Shown here in pieces: positions 1-7,531 of a stretch of DNA of 64,000 nucleotides; positions within the stretch are counted from its first letter, which is position 1, and the number at the start of each line of letters is the position of its first letter. The position numbers and the translations under genes are program-made. The DNA lies in assembly GCA_965230515.1 (NCBI GenBank), contig OZ246007.1:310001-374000 (forward strand), written 5' to 3'. The notes beneath the pieces are model-generated. The model did no database searches, was not told where the DNA came from, and worked only from the letters and a program-made list of their open reading frames with translations. The stretch is from JAJFKB01 sp965230515. GTDB lineage: Bacteria; Pseudomonadota; Gammaproteobacteria; Pseudomonadales; IMCC2047.

Positions 1-1
1 T

Positions 2-862
2 CAGGCGCTGCTTCATCCCGATAAATATCTAAGACGGTTCAGTTATGAAACTCTGGCGGCGCAGCAGGAAAGCGGACACTTAAGTGATACGCAGATATTA
101 CGTTTGCAGTTTGATGAAACGCAAATTAATGGGCTGTTGCGTAACGCACAGTTACCGATTTGGGGAAGCAATCGGCCACTTACACTACTTTGGCTGACTC
201 TTGATGATGGTGTCGAGCGTCGTACCATAGCTTCTGGTGAGGTAACCGAATTCACGGAGGAAATTAATCGGCATGCGCGGCGCAGGGGCGTGCCATTTAT
301 ATTGCCGCTAATGGATCTGCAGGATAAATATAATCTACCAGTCACCGAAGCGTGGGGGCTGTTCAGGCAGACGCTTGAGATGGCTTCTGAGCGATATCAA
401 CCGGATGCAATTCTCGCCGGTCGTTTGTATCGGAATGAGGATCAGGTTTGGTATGGTCGTTGGCAGTTTATATTTAATGGTAAGGCGGTAGGGTTTGGTA
501 CGGGTAGCGATAATACAAGTGAAGATCTGGCCCAGGTCATTGATTTTGTCGCAGACACGTTAGCACGTCATTATGCCGTCAACACCGACGTTAAGAGTCA
601 GCACAAGTTACGTGTCACGGTCGAAAATGTTCTATCGTTGTCTGCTTATGCCAAAGTGGTTGCGTACTTTAAAAAGCACGCTGCAGTTACTCGAGTGAGT
701 ATCATGGGAGTTGACCGGGACAGATTGGTTTTAGAGTTGACGGCAGAAGATTCCGTAGAGAAACTTCAGGAAGTGATCGCACTGGACAACAAACTTCAGG
801 CATTAAAAACCGCTGATGATATGACGGAGCCGAATTTAAATTATCGTTGGCAACCAGAATAG
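2..862 (+). CDS. DUF2066 domain protein, 5'-truncated by window edge
   Basis: The reading frame is open from base 2, so the gene starts upstream of the window; the first in-frame TTG at 104 is not the true start. About 286 residues are visible. The protein fits the DUF2066 family, whose function is not established. The family commonly sits directly upstream of a CDP-alcohol phosphatidyltransferase and hda in gammaproteobacteria, as here. The visible part has no catalytic motif I recognise and no membrane segment; any signal peptide would lie outside the window. Assignment rests on neighbourhood plus overall resemblance. Confidence 0.75.
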   Translation, partial: QALLHPDKYLRRFSYETLAAQQESGHLSDTQILRLQFDETQINGLLRNAQLPIWGSNRPLTLLWLTLDDGVERRTIASGEVTEFTEEINRHARRRGVPFILPLMDLQDKYNLPVTEAWGLFRQTLEMASERYQPDAILAGRLYRNEDQVWYGRWQFIFNGKAVGFGTGSDNTSEDLAQVIDFVADTLARHYAVNTDVKSQHKLRVTVENVLSLSAYAKVVAYFKKHAAVTRVSIMGVDRDRLVLELTAEDSVEKLQEVIALDNKLQALKTADDMTEPNLNYRWQPE

Positions 863-901
863 ACAACCCGTAACGGATAAAAAAACACAAGGGAAAAGGG
901 T

Positions 902-1462
902 TTGGAACTGAATATCATTCCTAATTTAATCACGCTGATGCGACTGCTGCTGGTGCTGCCGGTAGCGGTGACTATTCTGAATAATAATTTTCAATGGACC
1001 CTGGCGCTTTTTGCAATAGCCAGTGTCTCTGATGGTGTAGACGGCTATCTGGCGCGGCGCTTTGACTGGATGAGCCGTTTTGGTGCTATCCTGGATCCTG
1101 TTGCAGACAAACTGTTACTGATTGTGACTTTCGTGCTGCTCACCTATACCGGACACATACCGGGGTGGCTGGCGAGTGTCGTTATAGGAAGAGATCTGAT
1201 TATTGTAGCCGGTGCAACGAGTTACCATATTTTGTTTGGAGAATACGAGTTTTCACCGACCTTGCTGGGTAAACTCAGCACTTCACTTCAGTTCACTCTG
1301 GTGTTGTTAACCCTGGTTGATTTGGCAATGATCAGCGTACTGGATTCACTGCTGTCTGCGGGAATATGGCTGGTGTTCATTAGTAGTTCCGTGAGTGGAG
1401 TCGATTATGTGGTCACCTGGGGACGAAAAGCGCTAACGGCGTGCCGGGACAATAAACAGTAA
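902..1462 (+). CDS. CDP-alcohol phosphatidyltransferase family membrane protein
   Basis: This 186-residue integral membrane protein belongs to the family that transfers a phosphatidyl group from CDP-diacylglycerol to an alcohol. The family signature D-x2-DG-x2-AR-x8-G-x3-D-x3-D is complete: D44, D47-G48, A51-R52, G61, D65 and D69. Four or five hydrophobic helices surround it. The start is TTG at 902, preceded by a purine-rich stretch; it leaves the usual short N-terminus ahead of the IPNLIT motif. The alcohol substrate cannot be read from sequence, and this hda-linked paralogue should not be equated with PgsA without testing. It lies 39 bp after the DUF2066 gene and 19 bp before hda, probably in one transcript. 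Confidence 0.88.
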   Translation: MELNIIPNLITLMRLLLVLPVAVTILNNNFQWTLALFAIASVSDGVDGYLARRFDWMSRFGAILDPVADKLLLIVTFVLLTYTGHIPGWLASVVIGRDLIIVAGATSYHILFGEYEFSPTLLGKLSTSLQFTLVLLTLVDLAMISVLDSLLSAGIWLVFISSSVSGVDYVVTWGRKALTACRDNKQ

Positions 1463-1481
1463 CGCCCAAACAACCAGCCAA

Positions 1482-2189
1482 ATGACGAGATTCATGAAAC
1501 CAACACAACTGCCACTCGGGGTACACCTCTCTGCTGAGCAATCATTTGATAGTTATGTCGCTGATGTGAATGCCGATGCTGTTGCCAGCCTGAAAAAACA
1601 GCTAGCACCGGACGGCTCGCCGCTACTCTACCTATGGGGCACTGGTGGGTCTGGCTGTACCCATTTGCTTCAGGCTGCCTGTAATGCCGCGTCTATTAAC
1701 GAAAAAACCTGCGTTTATCTTCCGATGGAGCAGTTTGTAGATGAAAGTGTCTCGATACTTGAAGGGCTTGAGCAACTGGACCTGGTTTGTATTGATCATC
1801 TGCATTGTGTAATCAATCAGCGTGGTTGGAATGAAGCCTTATTCCATCTGTTTAACAGGATACTGTCCGTCGGTGGCGCTTTGCTGGTTGCTGCTGATCG
1901 ACCTCCCCAGTCGCTGGGGCTAAACCTGCCGGATTTGGCATCACGTTTTACCTCCTGTGTTGTTTATCAGATTCGTCCATTATCTGATCATGGTAAACGT
2001 GTGTTGCTGGAAAAACGGGCGGCGCAAAAAGGGTTGAAGCTTTCCGAAGATGCCGCACTGTTTATTCTGAATCGGGCAGAGCGGAATGTGCCGAGCCTAT
2101 TGGAGGTGCTGGAGGCGCTGGACCGCCGCTCATTGGCGGAAAAGCGAAAACTTACCATCCCCTTTATCAAGGACACAATGGGATGGTAA
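1482..2189 (+). CDS. hda: DnaA regulatory inactivator Hda
   Basis: Hda is a DnaA-like AAA+ protein that, with the DNA-loaded beta clamp, stimulates hydrolysis of DnaA-bound ATP and so limits re-initiation of replication. The 235 residues cover the whole family length. The N-terminal QLPLGV segment resembles the clamp-binding motif. The Walker A loop at about residues 53-61 reads GTGGSGCTH, with Cys in place of the canonical Lys; E. coli Hda also has a non-canonical loop there, so this is not by itself decay. Walker B-like LVCIDHLH follows. The protein ends in the family-typical KLTIPFIKD segment. ATG at 1494 is an equally good start and would remove four residues. Confidence 0.9.
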   Translation: MTRFMKPTQLPLGVHLSAEQSFDSYVADVNADAVASLKKQLAPDGSPLLYLWGTGGSGCTHLLQAACNAASINEKTCVYLPMEQFVDESVSILEGLEQLDLVCIDHLHCVINQRGWNEALFHLFNRILSVGGALLVAADRPPQSLGLNLPDLASRFTSCVVYQIRPLSDHGKRVLLEKRAAQKGLKLSEDAALFILNRAERNVPSLLEVLEALDRRSLAEKRKLTIPFIKDTMGW

Positions 2190-2397
2190 TTCAACTTGAT
2201 TCTCATGTTATAGAAGTCCACTATAGCTGGTAAGGAGCATATCTATTGGGGGTTGGCGGGTGTCTATATGAACAAAACCAGGCGTAATGCGAGTTCTTTG
2301 TGTACCATCCTTAATCCCGTCCTGATAGCTTTCTCTGCGGGTGGTTCTGTCATACATTACTTAACTTATAGCTTCTTTGGGCAAAAGGAGTTGATAA

Positions 2398-2742
2398 ATG
2401 GAAACTAGAGAACGAAGGGGCGACCTGCGAGGAGCCCGGGAAGAGCGGCTATTTCTCAAGATCCAGAGTTTTAGTGCGTCAACCGATTCTACTGATACCA
2501 CGCTTTCCTGCAAAACTCTGGATGTTTCTGCGAGCGGTATGCGATTGGTGGCGGGCGAGCCGTTACCCATGGATGCTTCTCTGGAGCTATGGGTTGAAAT
2601 TAAGGGGTGCCCCGGTAAATTTCTGCTGCATGGCATTGTGCGGTGGTGCTACCCCAATGAGGATGTTTACGTCTGTGGTGTCGAGCTTCAGGAAACGAAA
2701 AGTGTTTCGGATTTGGCGGATTGGCAGGATCTATTTGTCTGA
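2398..2742 (+). CDS. PilZ domain protein (probable c-di-GMP receptor)
   Basis: This 114-residue protein is a single PilZ domain. It has an Arg-rich N-terminus (RERRGDLRGAREER) supplying the RxxxR element and a D-x-S-x-x-G element (DVSASG) about 30 residues later; together these bind cyclic di-GMP in the family. No output domain is fused, so it probably acts by binding a partner protein. AAGGAG about 10 bases upstream supports the ATG at 2398. The 208 bp between hda and this gene contain no further gene that I can support. The window also encodes several c-di-GMP synthases and phosphodiesterases, so a local signalling link is plausible but unproven. Confidence 0.85.
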   Translation: METRERRGDLRGAREERLFLKIQSFSASTDSTDTTLSCKTLDVSASGMRLVAGEPLPMDASLELWVEIKGCPGKFLLHGIVRWCYPNEDVYVCGVELQETKSVSDLADWQDLFV

Positions 2743-2846
2743 TTAGCTACAGTTGTTCGAGTGCTCAGTCTCTCGCTTTATAGCAACTTGTTAGTCATCT
2801 TTTATCGAAAAATTCTTTTAATACAAAATTATAAGAGGTTTTTTTA

Positions 2847-3875
2847 ATGTTAAATCCGCTAATTAAGGGGTTTGTTTTTTTGTTGTGCTGGCCTGTCTTT
2901 GCTATAGCGGACCAGGTTGATCTGGTCAATGGAGATCGAATTTCCGGACACCTGGTTTCCCTTGAAAAGGGTAAGCTGAAATTTGAGTCCCCCTTGTTTG
3001 GAAATATAGTCATACCTGTTTCTAAAGTGAAGCGTTTGCAAACGGACGAGCAAGTGATACTGCAATTGAAAACTGGTGAACAGATACCGCGACAGTTAAC
3101 AGCGAGTGCTCCGGGCGTGCTCTATACAAAAGAACTGGTCGATGGTACGGCGAGTAACGTGATGATTTCAGATCTGGAGAGTATCTCCTACGATACCGAG
3201 CCCCCGGTACAATGGAATGGGCAGGTAGCATCAAGTCTATCGATTGAACAGGGGAATTCGGAATCCCAGGATCTGAATATTGATCTACAACTGGTTAGAG
3301 AGAAGGCAACAGACAGGCTAATACTGGATGCAGAGTTTGTCGAAAATCGAGAACAGGATGTGGATACAGGTAAGGATAATACCAGTAAGCGCCGTTACTA
3401 TGCCGGCGCACATTATGACTATTTTATATCAAAGAAAACCTATCTTTATGGTGATGTCTCGGCAGAGAAAGAGGCGACCGCCAATATAGATTTGAGATCG
3501 ACCGCGGGCGTTGGTGCGGGTTATCGGGTTTTGCAGACACAGCGATCCCGTATTGAGATAGAAGGGGGATTAAGCGGTGTCAATGAGAGCTTTTCTGATA
3601 ACACGGATGATAACAGCTATATTGCTTTGCGTACCGGTTGGAAACTGGATCATCAGCTCTATGAGAAGGTGAAATTGTTTCATTATGGTCGCTGGATCTC
3701 GAGTTTACAGGATACAGAAGATCAGTTGATCAAAACTGAAACCGGTTTAAGAACCAGATTGAATTCTCATTTGTTGCTGGAAATCAAGGTGCTTGCCGAT
3801 TGGGATCAAAGTCCCGCTATCAGCAAAGAGAAAGAGGATTTTTCATACTTGTTTGGACTGGGTTGGGAGTTTTGA
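2847..3875 (+). CDS. DUF481 family outer-membrane protein
   Basis: The 342-residue product begins with a signal peptide (KGFVFLLCWPVFAIA, cleavage near residue 21). A short beta-rich region starting DQVDLVNGDRISG follows, then a long stretch of alternating hydrophobic and polar residues with YLYGDVSAEKE and GAGYRVL strands typical of the YdiY-like DUF481 beta-barrel. The last residue is Phe, the usual terminal signal for BAM-dependent outer-membrane insertion. Substrate or function is unknown. A purine-rich RBS (AAGAGG) lies upstream of the ATG. It stands alone, convergent with the ttcA-cupin pair. Confidence 0.82.
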   Translation: MLNPLIKGFVFLLCWPVFAIADQVDLVNGDRISGHLVSLEKGKLKFESPLFGNIVIPVSKVKRLQTDEQVILQLKTGEQIPRQLTASAPGVLYTKELVDGTASNVMISDLESISYDTEPPVQWNGQVASSLSIEQGNSESQDLNIDLQLVREKATDRLILDAEFVENREQDVDTGKDNTSKRRYYAGAHYDYFISKKTYLYGDVSAEKEATANIDLRSTAGVGAGYRVLQTQRSRIEIEGGLSGVNESFSDNTDDNSYIALRTGWKLDHQLYEKVKLFHYGRWISSLQDTEDQLIKTETGLRTRLNSHLLLEIKVLADWDQSPAISKEKEDFSYLFGLGWEF

Positions 3876-3903
3876 TAGTAATGCAGTAGTGAGTCTGCCA
3901 GAA

Positions 3904-4236
3904 CTATTCAGAGGTTGTCCGGTTATAGTGAATGGCGAGCCAGATGGTCGTTTCATGGTTCGAGGTAAAGGCTACCCTGTGCTTGCGATGTGCCTCAATA
4001 TTCAAATAATCACCGGGTTTCATGCAGACTGTTTGGTTATTGTCGATAAATTCAATACGAGCCTCACCTTTCAGTAGTATCACCCATTCGTGTTGGTTTT
4101 GATCGTACCAAAACCCATTTGGCGATGACTGACCGTTGGAAATTATACGTTCTATGGTGACCTGCTGCCCCGAGGCGAGTATTTCAATAGCCTCCTGTGA
4201 AAGATCAGCCGGTAGTTCCTCAAACAGGTTACTCAT
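3904..4236 (-). CDS. Cupin domain protein
   Basis: This 110-residue protein is a single-domain beta-barrel cupin. The first motif region (WYDQNQHEWVILLKGEARIEF) holds a reduced set of the usual metal ligands, and the second (GDYLNIEAHRKHRV) keeps a His near its end. This resembles cupins annotated only as conserved proteins, so no enzymatic activity is assigned. The start lies 14 bp downstream of the ttcA stop codon on the same strand, which suggests co-transcription with ttcA. A tRNA-related role would be guilt by association only. Confidence 0.8.
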   Translation of the reverse strand: MSNLFEELPADLSQEAIEILASGQQVTIERIISNGQSSPNGFWYDQNQHEWVILLKGEARIEFIDNNQTVCMKPGDYLNIEAHRKHRVAFTSNHETTIWLAIHYNRTTSE

Positions 4237-4250
4237 GTTCCTGGAAACCG

Positions 4251-5090
4251 TTACAGCGTTACAACCTTTAGTTCACTGGCCAAATCAGTGTTGTTCTCTT
4301 TTTTTAGTCCGGCAAAATCATAGAGATTCAGATCTGCCAGGTGCGAGGGTGCGACATTCTGAATGCTTTTAAAGATAATATCCAGACGCCCCGGGTTTTG
4401 CTTTTCCCAGCCCTGGAGCATCTCCTTGATGACCTGTCGTTGCAGGTTGTCCTGAGAGCCACATAAATTGCAGGGAATGATCGGGAATGCTTTCAGCTCG
4501 GCATACCGGCTTATATCGGATTCTTTGCAGTATGCCAGTGGGCGGATCACAATGTTCGCGCCGTCATCGCTGAGCAGCTTGGGAGGCATGGCCTTTAGTT
4601 TTCCACCATAGAACATATTCAGGAACAGAGTTTCCATGATGTCGTCACGATGGTGGCCAAGTGCAATTTTATTGGCGTTTATCTCACCTGCAAATCCGTA
4701 CAAACTGCCTCGTCGCAGTCTGGAGCAGAGCGCGCAGGTGGTTTTTCCCTCGGGTGTTTTTTCCTGCACAATGCTGTAAGTATCTTTTTCCAGAATATGG
4801 TAAGGAACACCGACTTGTTGCAGATAATCGGGGAGCACCTGTTCTGGAAATCCTGGCTGTTTTTGGTCCAGGTTGACGGCGATTATTTCAAAATCAATAG
4901 GCGCATGATCACGAAGATTGAGCAGTATATCCAGCATGGTATAGGAATCTTTACCCCCGGACAGGCAAACCATAATACGATCACCGTGCTCAATCATATT
5001 GAAATCGACAATGGCATTGCCCACGTTCCTTCTCAGACGTTTCTGGAGTTTGTTGAAATCAGTTTTTGCCTTCTTTGCCGCTGGTTGCAT
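4251..5090 (-). CDS. ttcA: tRNA 2-thiocytidine biosynthesis protein TtcA
   Basis: TtcA converts cytidine-32 of certain tRNAs to 2-thiocytidine, using ATP and a [4Fe-4S] cluster. The 279 residues show the PP-loop SGGKDS at 44-49, the CxxC pair at C119 and C122, the GHHRDD segment that follows it in this family, and the later PCNLCGSQ motif (C207, C210), whose cysteine contributes to the cluster. Length and order of motifs match characterised TtcA. It is the first gene of a two-gene transcript with the cupin gene. Confidence 0.95.
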   Translation of the reverse strand: MQPAAKKAKTDFNKLQKRLRRNVGNAIVDFNMIEHGDRIMVCLSGGKDSYTMLDILLNLRDHAPIDFEIIAVNLDQKQPGFPEQVLPDYLQQVGVPYHILEKDTYSIVQEKTPEGKTTCALCSRLRRGSLYGFAGEINANKIALGHHRDDIMETLFLNMFYGGKLKAMPPKLLSDDGANIVIRPLAYCKESDISRYAELKAFPIIPCNLCGSQDNLQRQVIKEMLQGWEKQNPGRLDIIFKSIQNVAPSHLADLNLYDFAGLKKENNTDLASELKVVTL

Positions 5091-5290
5091 AGGAGTTCTT
5101 TTGATCTGTGAATAAAAGGCTGTTTTTTACAGCAATATGCCTGGCTTGTAAACAGGCGTCGTACAGTGCTTCGAAGCTCCGCAAGCAAATGCATGATGTT
5201 TGATTCCAATTATGAAAAATTTGCTCAATTTATGATCCATTATATGGCTGTTTGAATATACCCATTAACTGGAAGATAGCAGGTGCTACC

Positions 5291-5667
5291 ATGAGTTCGG
5301 TGCAGAGAAAACGTAGCCGCGAATTGCCATAAAAGATCAGGAAGGTGCTTTTCTTATCAAGGCTGACCTGCCAGGAATGAAAAAAGAGGATATCGAAGTT
5401 TCCCTGCACGAGGGACTGCTGACGATCACCGAAACGAAAGAGGATGACGATAAGGAGCAGACTGAGGGAGAGCTTGTGCGCCGGGAGCGTTTCTTTGGCA
5501 AGTTTTCGCGAACCATACCGCTTGGCTCTGATATTGATGCTCAACTGATCAGTGCGACTATTGAAGATGGTGTGCTAACGATCCAGGTGCCGAAACTGGC
5601 GCAACAATCGGCAAAAAAAATCGGTCGATATTCTTTAAATCAAGTGCTCTGTATGGCAGAAAAATGA
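5291..5667 (+). pseudogene. Hsp20/alpha-crystallin gene remnant
   Basis: From about 5317 the frame reads as an alpha-crystallin domain: PRIAIKDQEGAFLIKADLPG, then KKEDIEVSLHEGLLTITETK and DGVLTIQVPK near the end. The normal N-terminal arm of small heat-shock proteins is missing. An upstream ATG at 5291 opens a 13-codon frame that stops in another register next to the ACD, so the 5' part appears frameshifted or eroded. The only in-frame ATG (5377) falls inside the second beta strand and would give a 96-residue incomplete domain. Family members are chaperones of unfolding proteins. I read this as a decaying gene; expression from a non-ATG start cannot be excluded. Confidence 0.6.
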
Positions 5668-5671
5668 TAAA

Positions 5672-5698
5672 GCGAAGTCCACTACGGCTGGACTTCGC
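5672..5698 (-). terminator. Hairpin at fnr 3' end, probable terminator
   Basis: A perfect 9-bp stem, GCGAAGTCC pairing with GGACTTCGC, encloses a 9-base loop. Read on the minus strand it is followed by a T-rich stretch (TTTATCATTTTT), fitting an intrinsic terminator for fnr. One stem arm encodes the last codons of fnr and the TAG stop lies in the loop. It also separates fnr from the convergent Hsp20 remnant. Confidence 0.65.
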
Positions 5699-6458
5699 CA
5701 TTATCCTGCTCCTGGTTGAATACACAGGATCCAGCGGTCTCTTCAAGTAATTTGGCATCGGTTATTTCGACCGCTCTTCCGGTCACTGAAATAACGCCGG
5801 ACTTTTGCAGGCGTGAAAATACACGGCTTATTGTTTCAACAGCGAGCCCCAGATAATTGGCTATTTCGTTGCGCGACATGGTGAGATAAATAAAGTCAGC
5901 GGCATAGCCCCGTCGCTGAATTCTTGCAGAAAGATCCAAAAGAAAGTTAGCAACTCTCTCTTCGGCATTTTTCTGACTGAGCAGCAACATCATATGAAGG
6001 TCGCCGCGTATCTCTTTACTGAGTGAGTGGATAAATTGACGTTTCAGCTCAGGCATCTGATCGGTGAGCTGTTCAAAGCGAGAGTAGGGAATCTCACAAA
6101 TGGTCGTGGTTTCTATTGCTACGGCGCTGACTGGATAGCTTTGAGTATCGATTCCACTTAATCCAATCAGTTCTCCCGGAAGATAGAATCCTGTAATCTG
6201 GTCTTCACCCTGTGCCGTGATGGAGTAGGTTTTGATGCAGCCGCTGCGAATTGCGAACAGTGCTTTAAAGGGTTCGCCCTGGCGAAAAAGAAACTCGCCT
6301 TTTTTAATGGGGCGGCTTCTGTTGATGATCGAGTCTAGTCGATCAATATCCTGGGAATTTAACAACAGGGGCAAACACAATGTGCGTAAACTACAGCTCT
6401 GGCATGTTGTCTCACGAAAGGAGTGTAATTTTACTGCTTGTGACTCAGACTTATTCAA
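5682..6458 (-). CDS. fnr: FNR/ANR-type oxygen-sensing transcription regulator
   Basis: This 258-residue CRP-family regulator carries all four cysteines of the FNR oxygen-labile [4Fe-4S] cluster: C19, C22 and C28 in the N-terminal CxxC-x5-C motif, plus C121 in the ETTTICEIP strand. The cyclic-nucleotide-like beta-roll is followed by the long dimerisation helix (LLSQKNAEERVANFL) and a winged helix whose recognition helix contains VETISR, the FNR DNA-reading motif. It should bind TTGAT-N4-ATCAA sites when oxygen is low. It lies just beyond the cbb3 maturation operon, as in other gammaproteobacteria, and candidate sites occur ahead of ccoN, ccoG and the universal stress gene. The C-terminal tail is slightly longer than in E. 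coli FNR. Confidence 0.95.
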   Translation of the reverse strand: MNKSESQAVKLHSFRETTCQSCSLRTLCLPLLLNSQDIDRLDSIINRSRPIKKGEFLFRQGEPFKALFAIRSGCIKTYSITAQGEDQITGFYLPGELIGLSGIDTQSYPVSAVAIETTTICEIPYSRFEQLTDQMPELKRQFIHSLSKEIRGDLHMMLLLSQKNAEERVANFLLDLSARIQRRGYAADFIYLTMSRNEIANYLGLAVETISRVFSRLQKSGVISVTGRAVEITDAKLLEETAGSCVFNQEQDNGEVQP

Positions 6459-6578
6459 TACATTACCTACTTCTTGCTAAGAGCGGTTTGCTCCGACAGG
6501 TGCAGTTTATTACCGCGACTCCAATAAAACAAGCCGGGATATCAATGATCGGGTGAAATTCTTCAATCATACCCGATT

Positions 6579-7343
6579 TTAATGACTTCCTTTTTGGTGC
6601 TGTTCAGGTGTCTTGATCAGTTGATGCTTCTGCTGATTGGCCGGTTTATGTTGATGACTGGTGTGAGATTGCAGGTAGATCGAGGCAAGCGACCATATGC
6701 CAAACAGCATGATTAGCAGGCCGGCAAAAGCTCTGATACCCCTGGATTGAAGAAATTGCTTGAGCCGGTCCAGTAACAGCCCGGTCGCCACGAGCGCTGG
6801 TATCGTGCCCGCTCCAAAAAAGAACATTATTCCAGCTGATTGCTGCCAGTTGCTGGCGGTTGAAGCCCAAACCAGGCTGCTATACACCAGACCGCAGGGG
6901 ATCCAGCCCCACAAAAAACCGAGCCATAGCGCCTGGTGCGGATGCTTGACTGGGATCACCAGCCGAATCAAGGGTTGTAGTAAAGACCATAATTTTGCAC
7001 CTGCGGACTCCAGGTGTCTGAGCACAGCCCACCACCCCGTGAGATAGAGTCCCAGCAGGATCAGCATCAATGCAGCGAAATGGCGCAGGATCAGACTGAA
7101 ATATTGAAACTGCCCGGAAAAGTACCAGGTTGCAAGACCGAAAGCTGCACCTGCGATGCTATAACTTAGAATGCGTCCAACATTGAACAAAATGAGCAGT
7201 GCTATAAATCGGCCATGTTTCCTGTATTCCATTGGCACTGAGTAGGTAAGGGCGCCCATAATTCCGCCACACATACCAACGCAATGTACACTGCCCAACA
7301 GTCCGATGATAAAAGCGGCGGAGTAGCTGACGGAAGGCAACAC
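6579..7343 (-). CDS. Sulfite exporter TauE/SafE-like (DsbD_2) membrane protein of the cco cluster
   Basis: This is a polytopic protein of 254 residues with about six membrane helices. The N-terminal GLLGSVHCVGMCGG motif, with a CxxxC pair in the first helix, is characteristic of the DsbD_2/UreH-like family regularly found after ccoS. The C-terminal tail is rich in His (HTSHQHKP, PEQHQKGSH), compatible with metal handling. A role in copper or redox supply to cbb3 maturation is inferred from context; the family name refers to sulfite export only by homology. Its start overlaps the ccoS stop by one base, which indicates translational coupling. Confidence 0.85.
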   Translation of the reverse strand: MLPSVSYSAAFIIGLLGSVHCVGMCGGIMGALTYSVPMEYRKHGRFIALLILFNVGRILSYSIAGAAFGLATWYFSGQFQYFSLILRHFAALMLILLGLYLTGWWAVLRHLESAGAKLWSLLQPLIRLVIPVKHPHQALWLGFLWGWIPCGLVYSSLVWASTASNWQQSAGIMFFFGAGTIPALVATGLLLDRLKQFLQSRGIRAFAGLLIMLFGIWSLASIYLQSHTSHQHKPANQQKHQLIKTPEQHQKGSH

Positions 7344-7531
7344 TAACTATCTTCTCCGGGTTTTTGTTGTTTATTTTCGTCCGATCCTGTTTCCGGTTCG
7401 TCATATAAAATACGGTGAGCCGGACCTTCCAGATCTTCAAACTGATCGTTTTTGACAGCCCAAAAAAAAGCACCTATGGCCAGAAGGACCAGAAAAATAG
7501 CGATAGGAATCAGCAAATAAAGAATATCCAT
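7343..7531 (-). CDS. ccoS: cbb3-type oxidase assembly protein CcoS
   Basis: CcoS is a 62-residue single-span inner-membrane protein needed for insertion of cofactors into the cbb3 oxidase. The sequence has the standard N-terminal helix (LYLLIPIAIFLVLLAIGAFF), then WAVKNDQFEDLEGPA, which is nearly diagnostic for the family. Its ATG shares one base with the ccoI stop codon and its own stop shares one base with the next start, giving a tightly packed operon. Confidence 0.95.
   Translation of the reverse strand: MDILYLLIPIAIFLVLLAIGAFFWAVKNDQFEDLEGPAHRILYDEPETGSDENKQQKPGEDS

Noticed and set aside
1482..2189. Cys in the Hda Walker A loop as a loss-of-function mutation
   Set aside because: Non-canonical Walker A residues occur in functional Hda homologues such as that of E. 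coli; the rest of the protein is intact.
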